Assembly (NCBI GenBank): GCA_017423885.1
Contig: JAFPCJ010000171.1
Coordinates: 1-9,716 of the forward strand
Direction: 5' to 3'
From: Clostridia bacterium
GTDB lineage: Bacteria > Bacillota_A > Clostridia > Oscillospirales > Acutalibacteraceae
DNA length: 9,716 nucleotides
Positions 5,725 through 9,716 of the stretch are shown piece after piece. Each line of letters starts with the position of its first letter. Position 1 is the first letter of the stretch. Position numbers and translations under genes: made by a program. The notes beneath the pieces are model-generated. The model searched no databases. It was not told the origin of the DNA and saw nothing but the letters and a program-made list of their open reading frames with translations.

Positions 5725-7922
5725 TACTGATTTATCCTTTCTACGTTAAATACTCCCGAGATTTTTTCAAGTCTTGCCGTTATGCTACGCAGATGCTCAA
5801 CGCTCTCGGCGCTTACCGATATCTGCGTCAAGGAATTTCCGCCCTTTATCTGACGGGCGTTAAGCGAATGCACCGGCACTCTCATTCCCTGCATGGCAGT
5901 CATTATATCTACTACAAGTCCGTCGCGGTCGATTGCGGTTATCTGCAAGGTCGAAACAAAGCTTTCGCTCCTTACCGCGCCATCCCAATGAGCAGGAATC
6001 CAACGCTCGGGCTCGGAGCTTTTTGAAATATCATGCGGAACATTATTACAGTCACGCTTATGAATGGAAACACCGTGACCGCGCGTAATAAAGCCTATAA
6101 TATCGTCACCGGGCAGCGGAGCACAGCATTTTGAAAGCTTGATAAGGCAGTTGTCGATACCGTCCACCACAACGCCGTCGGTAGAGTGGCTGTGAGCCAC
6201 GGGAACAAGCTCCTCGGTAATTTCAGGCACCTTCTGCGCCGAAACGCGCTTATTGTAGTCCTCCCTGATGCGCGGCAGTATCTTTGAAAGCAGAATACCG
6301 CCGTAGCCGATAGCGGCATAGAAATCATCGGCAGTAGCACAATGCAGGCGGTGAGCCAGCTCATCAATAAATTCCTCGTAATCGTGTTCGTTAAAGCTTA
6401 TTCCGTTGCGCTTGAATTCGCGCTCTATCTCAAGTCTTCCTGCGGCAATATTTTCGGGACGGCGCTCCTTTTTGAACCATGAGCGTATCTTCGCCTTTGC
6501 CTGATTGGTAACGGCTATATTCATCCAATCGCGGCTCGGTCCGTGACCTGCCTGATTGGTGGTAAGTATCTCTACGACCTCACCTGTTTTGATAATGTGG
6601 TTTATGGGAACTATCTTGCCGTCCGCCTTGGCACCCACCATGCGTATACCTACCGCCGAATGGATGGCAAAGGCAAAGTCAACTATAGTTGAGCCTACCG
6701 GCAGATTGATAACGTCACCTCTCGGAGTTACCGCAAATACATCCTCTTGGGAAAGGTCTACCTTTATGGTGCGGACAAGCTCGGAGCCGTCGCCTGCCTC
6801 ATCCTGACTGTCAAGTATCTGACGAATCCACGCAAGCCGCTCCTCCATTCGCTTGTCGCTTCCTGAAATGCCTTCTTTATACTTCCAATGCGCCGCAATT
6901 CCGAGCTCGGCGGTATGGTGCATATCAAAGGTGCGTATCTGTATCTCGAAGGGCACTCCCTCACGGCTTAAAACGGTAGTATGAAGCGACTGATACATAT
7001 TTGGCTTCGGGGTGGATATATAGTCCTTAAAGCGGTTAGGGATGGGACGGAACATATCATGCATTATACCGAGGATATTATAGCAATCGGCAACGGTATC
7101 GGTAATTACGCGGATAGCGTAAAGGTCATATATCTCGTCAAAATCCTTGCTTTGGATATACATTTTACGGTAGATACCGTGTATCGACTTGACTCTGCCC
7201 TGAAATGACATCTTGACACCGGGCATTGCTTCACCCAGACGCTCCTCGATGCGCTCTTTAATATCATTGAGTATCTGCTCTCTGCCCTGCGACTTGCGCG
7301 CAAGCAGCTTTTCTATCTCCTCGTAAGCCACGGGGTCAAGATGCTTAATGGCAAGATCCTCAAGTTCCTCTTTTACAGGACGGATACCGAGTCTGTGAGC
7401 GATAGGAGCATAGACCTCAAGCGTCTCAAGTGATTTATCTCTCTGCTTCTGATCGGGCATGGCATCAAGCGTTCGCATATTGTGAAGTCGGTCAGCAAGC
7501 TTGATTATGATAACACGGATATCTCTACCCATTGCTATGAGCATCTTACGCAGACTCTCTGCCTGCTGCTGCTCCTTGCTCGTAAAGGAAAGACGGCCTA
7601 TCTTGGTAACGCCGTCCACCAAAAGTGCTATATCCTCTCCGAAATCCTTTTTGATCTGCTCAAGCGGAATATCGGTATCCTCAACTACGTCATGAAGCAA
7701 GGATGCCGCTATTGACTGACTGTCCATACCGAGGGAAACGAGTATTTTTGCAACAGAGAACGGATGGATATAATAAGCTTCACCGCTTTGGCGCTTTTGT
7801 TTGCTGTGAGCTGCAACGCATAGCTCAAAGGCTTTTTTTATAAGCTCATAATCATAGCTTCCGCCCTGTGCGCGCATAACATCAAGCAGTTCCTCACAAT
7901 GGCGACATTCGGCTGTATTCAT
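5724..7922 (-). CDS. rel: Bifunctional (p)ppGpp synthetase/hydrolase Rel
   Basis: A 732-residue full-length RelA/SpoT homologue that makes and degrades the stringent-response alarmone (p)ppGpp at the ribosome. Order of domains: HD hydrolase (about 25-190) with intact metal/catalytic residues H53, H77-D78 (LLHDVVEDT) and D144 (LADRLHNMRTL); synthetase (about 235-350) with GRVKSI (242-247), DFDEIYDLYAIR (260-271) and EIQIRT (326-331); TGS (about 394-455); helical region; CC/zinc-finger region with C599-C600 and C625; and ACT (about 655-730). Because both HD and synthetase residues are present, and the synthetase loop reads KDFDE rather than the acidic form of monofunctional RelA, the protein should be bifunctional, as expected for the single long Rel of Firmicutes. 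The ATG overlaps the recJ TGA by 4 nt, but it also has its own strong AGGAGGG at 7930-7936. No internal truncation or frameshift is visible. Often annotated relA. Confidence 0.97.
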   Translation of the reverse strand: MNTAECRHCEELLDVMRAQGGSYDYELIKKAFELCVAAHSKQKRQSGEAYYIHPFSVAKILVSLGMDSQSIAASLLHDVVEDTDIPLEQIKKDFGEDIALLVDGVTKIGRLSFTSKEQQQAESLRKMLIAMGRDIRVIIIKLADRLHNMRTLDAMPDQKQRDKSLETLEVYAPIAHRLGIRPVKEELEDLAIKHLDPVAYEEIEKLLARKSQGREQILNDIKERIEERLGEAMPGVKMSFQGRVKSIHGIYRKMYIQSKDFDEIYDLYAIRVITDTVADCYNILGIMHDMFRPIPNRFKDYISTPKPNMYQSLHTTVLSREGVPFEIQIRTFDMHHTAELGIAAHWKYKEGISGSDKRMEERLAWIRQILDSQDEAGDGSELVRTIKVDLSQEDVFAVTPRGDVINLPVGSTIVDFAFAIHSAVGIRMVGAKADGKIVPINHIIKTGEVVEILTTNQAGHGPSRDWMNIAVTNQAKAKIRSWFKKERRPENIAAGRLEIEREFKRNGISFNEHDYEEFIDELAHRLHCATADDFYAAIGYGGILLSKILPRIREDYNKRVSAQKVPEITEELVPVAHSHSTDGVVVDGIDNCLIKLSKCCAPLPGDDIIGFITRGHGVSIHKRDCNNVPHDISKSSEPERWIPAHWDGAVRSESFVSTLQITAIDRDGLVVDIMTAMQGMRVPVHSLNARQIKGGNSLTQISVSAESVEHLRSITARLEKISGVFNVERINQ

Positions 7923-9716
7923 ACACTTTCCCTCCTTTTTTCCAATAATTTTTGATAGACAGCAGACCTTTCAAGCTCTACCCTTGCATGGTCAGGCACC
8001 GCAGTAAGGCGCCCGTCTGTAATTCTTATGAGTCCCAGCTCCAAAAGCATGGATACGGCTATTTTGGTCTTACCGTAGCCGACCGAAATTATGCCGAGAT
8101 ATTTAAGTCTCTCGCTTGAAACGGGTTTTTTAAGTATTGTTTTATATATCTCTCCCACCTCGTTACGCGATGGGATAAGCACAGAAACATCGGCTTTTTT
8201 GCCGCAGACGTAATCGTGATAGGCGTTAAGCTGTTCGAAAAGCATACCGTCATCCGTGCCGCTCATGCGAAGCGCCTTTATCTGCACCGAAAGATTGAGA
8301 GAGGAATTATATTCGTTAACTCCGAGCGTTACCGCAATATCGAGAATATCCCCTATCTCAAAGCAGAACTGCGAGGGTCTTACCGAAAACAGAAGCGCTT
8401 GGAAAACATTATCATTTTTAGAAAAGAGAAGCTTTAAATGCTTGCCCTCTCCAATAGGCGTTATTTTATCAAGCCTTACGCCGAAAAGACCGAAAACAGG
8501 TGTAGGATTGCCCATTCCGAAGGGTTCGAGCATAGACAACGACTGCGCCATATCGAGCGACATTGCGGCAGGATTAAGCCGCAGGTCTACCGAAATGGAA
8601 GGAATGGCAGGCTCACGCGCGGCGGCGTAGTCATTAAGGGCGTTTCTGAATTCTTCGAGATTTTCAGCCTCAAGTCCCATTCCTGCCGCCAATTCATGAC
8701 CGCCGAATTTAAGCAGATGCTCCGAGCAAGCGGAAAGTGCATCATAAAGCGAAAAGCCCGAAATGCTTCGAGCAGAGCCCTCGGCAATACCGTCATGCAC
8801 CGATAAAACCAGAGCAGGCTTGCCGTATTTTTCCACTATTCGTGAAGCCACTATTCCGACTATGCCCTGATGCCAGTCCTCGCCCGCCACGACTATAACG
8901 CGGCTGTAGGCAAGACCCTGCTTTTCTATTTTTTCGACCGCTTGCTTTATAACGGTCTTTTCCATCTGCTGACGCCTTGCATTTTCAGCGTCAAGCTCGT
9001 TTGCAAGCTCTAAAGCGCGCATAGGCTCGGTCTCGCAAAGCAGCTCAAAGGCGCGGGTAGCGGCTCCTAATCTTCCTGCCGCATTTATGCGCGGAACAAG
9101 ACCGAAGGAAACGCTTCCTGCGTTTATCTTGCCGCGGTCAATCCCTGCAACGCTCATAAGCATGGCAAGTCCTGCGCGCGGAGAAGCCTTAAGCTTTAAC
9201 AAGCCCTGACGCACCATAGCGCGGTTCTCATTTACGAGCGGCATTACATCACCTACCGTTGCAAGGCACAAAAGGTCTGCGTATCGGTCAAGAAGCTGTT
9301 CGGGCTCCTTTTCCTCTATAGCGCATATCAGCTTAAAGGCAACCTGCGCTCCGCACACCTCCTTAAAGGTCGAGGGACAATCCCTGCGGTGGGGGTCAAC
9401 TACAGCCACAGCCTCGGGCAATTCCTCGGGCGGCAGGTGATGGTCGGTCACCACCGTGCTGATACCTAAAGATGCCGCATACGCTATCTCTTTCGCACAG
9501 GCAATACCGTTATCGACCGTTATTATAAGCTCAACGCCCTGAATTTTAAGCGAATCGACTGCGGCGATATTCATGCCGTAACCCTCGTCAAGTCGGTCAG
9601 GGATATAAGGAGTCACCCTTGCTCCGCGCGAGGTAAGGTAATCATACAAAATAGCGGTAGCGGTAACACCGTCACAGTCATAGTCTCCAAAAATGGCAAT
9701 ATGACGGTTTTCTGCA
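7919..9716 (-). CDS. recJ: Single-stranded-DNA-specific exonuclease RecJ (5' end cut off)
   Basis: The reading frame is open to the window edge (first full codon at 9713-9715), so 598 residues are visible and an N-terminal stretch, probably some 60-80 residues, is missing; the TTG at 9649 is not a real start because motif I lies upstream of it. RecJ degrades ssDNA 5' to 3' in recombination and mismatch/base-excision repair. Visible DHH phosphoesterase motifs: GDYDCDG (10-16), TVDNG (66-70), TDHH (90-93), VVDPHR (105-110). The DHHA1 half has GEDWHQGIVGIVASR (278-292) and FGGHELAAGMG (337-347). An OB-like ssDNA-binding region follows with EPFGMGNPTPVF (397-408). A C-terminal extension (about 510-598) beyond the E. 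coli length looks winged-helix-like and is known from Firmicute RecJ. It joins rel directly by a 4-nt ATGA overlap, with no apt gene between. Identification is very secure. Confidence 0.96.
   Translation of the reverse strand, partial: AENRHIAIFGDYDCDGVTATAILYDYLTSRGARVTPYIPDRLDEGYGMNIAAVDSLKIQGVELIITVDNGIACAKEIAYAASLGISTVVTDHHLPPEELPEAVAVVDPHRRDCPSTFKEVCGAQVAFKLICAIEEKEPEQLLDRYADLLCLATVGDVMPLVNENRAMVRQGLLKLKASPRAGLAMLMSVAGIDRGKINAGSVSFGLVPRINAAGRLGAATRAFELLCETEPMRALELANELDAENARRQQMEKTVIKQAVEKIEKQGLAYSRVIVVAGEDWHQGIVGIVASRIVEKYGKPALVLSVHDGIAEGSARSISGFSLYDALSACSEHLLKFGGHELAAGMGLEAENLEEFRNALNDYAAAREPAIPSISVDLRLNPAAMSLDMAQSLSMLEPFGMGNPTPVFGLFGVRLDKITPIGEGKHLKLLFSKNDNVFQALLFSVRPSQFCFEIGDILDIAVTLGVNEYNSSLNLSVQIKALRMSGTDDGMLFEQLNAYHDYVCGKKADVSVLIPSRNEVGEIYKTILKKPVSSERLKYLGIISVGYGKTKIAVSMLLELGLIRITDGRLTAVPDHARVELERSAVYQKLLEKRRESV
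7930..7936 (-). promoter_or_regulatory. Strong ribosome binding site of rel inside the recJ 3' end
   Basis: Minus-strand AGGAGGG ends 7 nt before ATG 7922, within the last codons of recJ. It confirms the rel start and suggests rel can be translated independently of coupling. Confidence 0.85.

Noticed and set aside
7919..9649. recJ beginning at the TTG at 9649
   Set aside because: The frame stays open to the window edge and the essential GDYDCDG motif lies upstream of this TTG, so the gene is truncated by the window and does not start there.
1..9716. Search for tRNA, rRNA, CRISPR, insertion sequence, phage, toxin-antitoxin or defence genes
   Set aside because: All long minus-strand frames are explained by recognised housekeeping families or one small zinc-ribbon protein; no spaced repeats, terminal inverted repeats or transposase motifs were seen by eye.

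Overview
The window is a compact bacterial chromosomal segment in which every supported gene lies on the minus strand, so transcription runs from the right edge (9716) to the left edge (1). The gene content and order (recJ, bifunctional rel, dtd, metallo-beta-lactamase-fold hydrolase, hemZ-type radical SAM protein, then further left a SpoVB/MurJ-like flippase and HU), the AGGAGG-type ribosome binding sites and the moderate GC content point to a Gram-positive anaerobe of the class Clostridia. An Oscillospiraceae/Ruminococcaceae-type gut bacterium is my best guess, but the genus cannot be read from this sequence.

Layout in transcription order: recJ (7919-9716, 5' end cut by the window edge) overlaps rel (5724-7922) by 4 nt; rel overlaps dtd (5260-5724) by 1 nt; dtd overlaps the MBL hydrolase (4650-5270) by 11 nt; the hydrolase overlaps hemZ (3187-4653) by 4 nt. 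After a 19-nt gap comes a small zinc-ribbon protein (2784-3167), after 17 nt an MTA/SAH-nucleosidase-like protein (2056-2766), and directly coupled to it a 14-helix flippase (488-2053). These eight genes look like one long operon. A 216-nt AT-rich intergenic region (272-487) then carries candidate promoters and a small leader hairpin for an HU-type histone-like gene (1-271), whose first 90 codons are present.

Functionally the operon mixes housekeeping tasks: single-strand DNA exonuclease repair (RecJ), (p)ppGpp synthesis and hydrolysis (Rel), removal of D-amino acids from tRNA (Dtd), a thiolester-type hydrolase, a radical SAM enzyme assigned to tetrapyrrole metabolism, SAM by-product recycling, and lipid-linked precursor export. 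The first five genes match an arrangement common in Clostridia. The flippase-HU pair resembles the spoVB/yabM-HU-S4 protein-yabP neighbourhood, so the window appears to join two conserved clusters through the zinc-ribbon and nucleosidase genes.

I found no mobile element, CRISPR array, tRNA, rRNA, toxin-antitoxin pair or phage gene, and I do not see a convincing new biological system. The points most worth a second look are the unnamed zinc-ribbon protein, the altered substrate pocket of the nucleosidase-like protein, the regulatory architecture upstream of HU (phased T-tracts plus a leader hairpin), and the absence of apt between recJ and rel.
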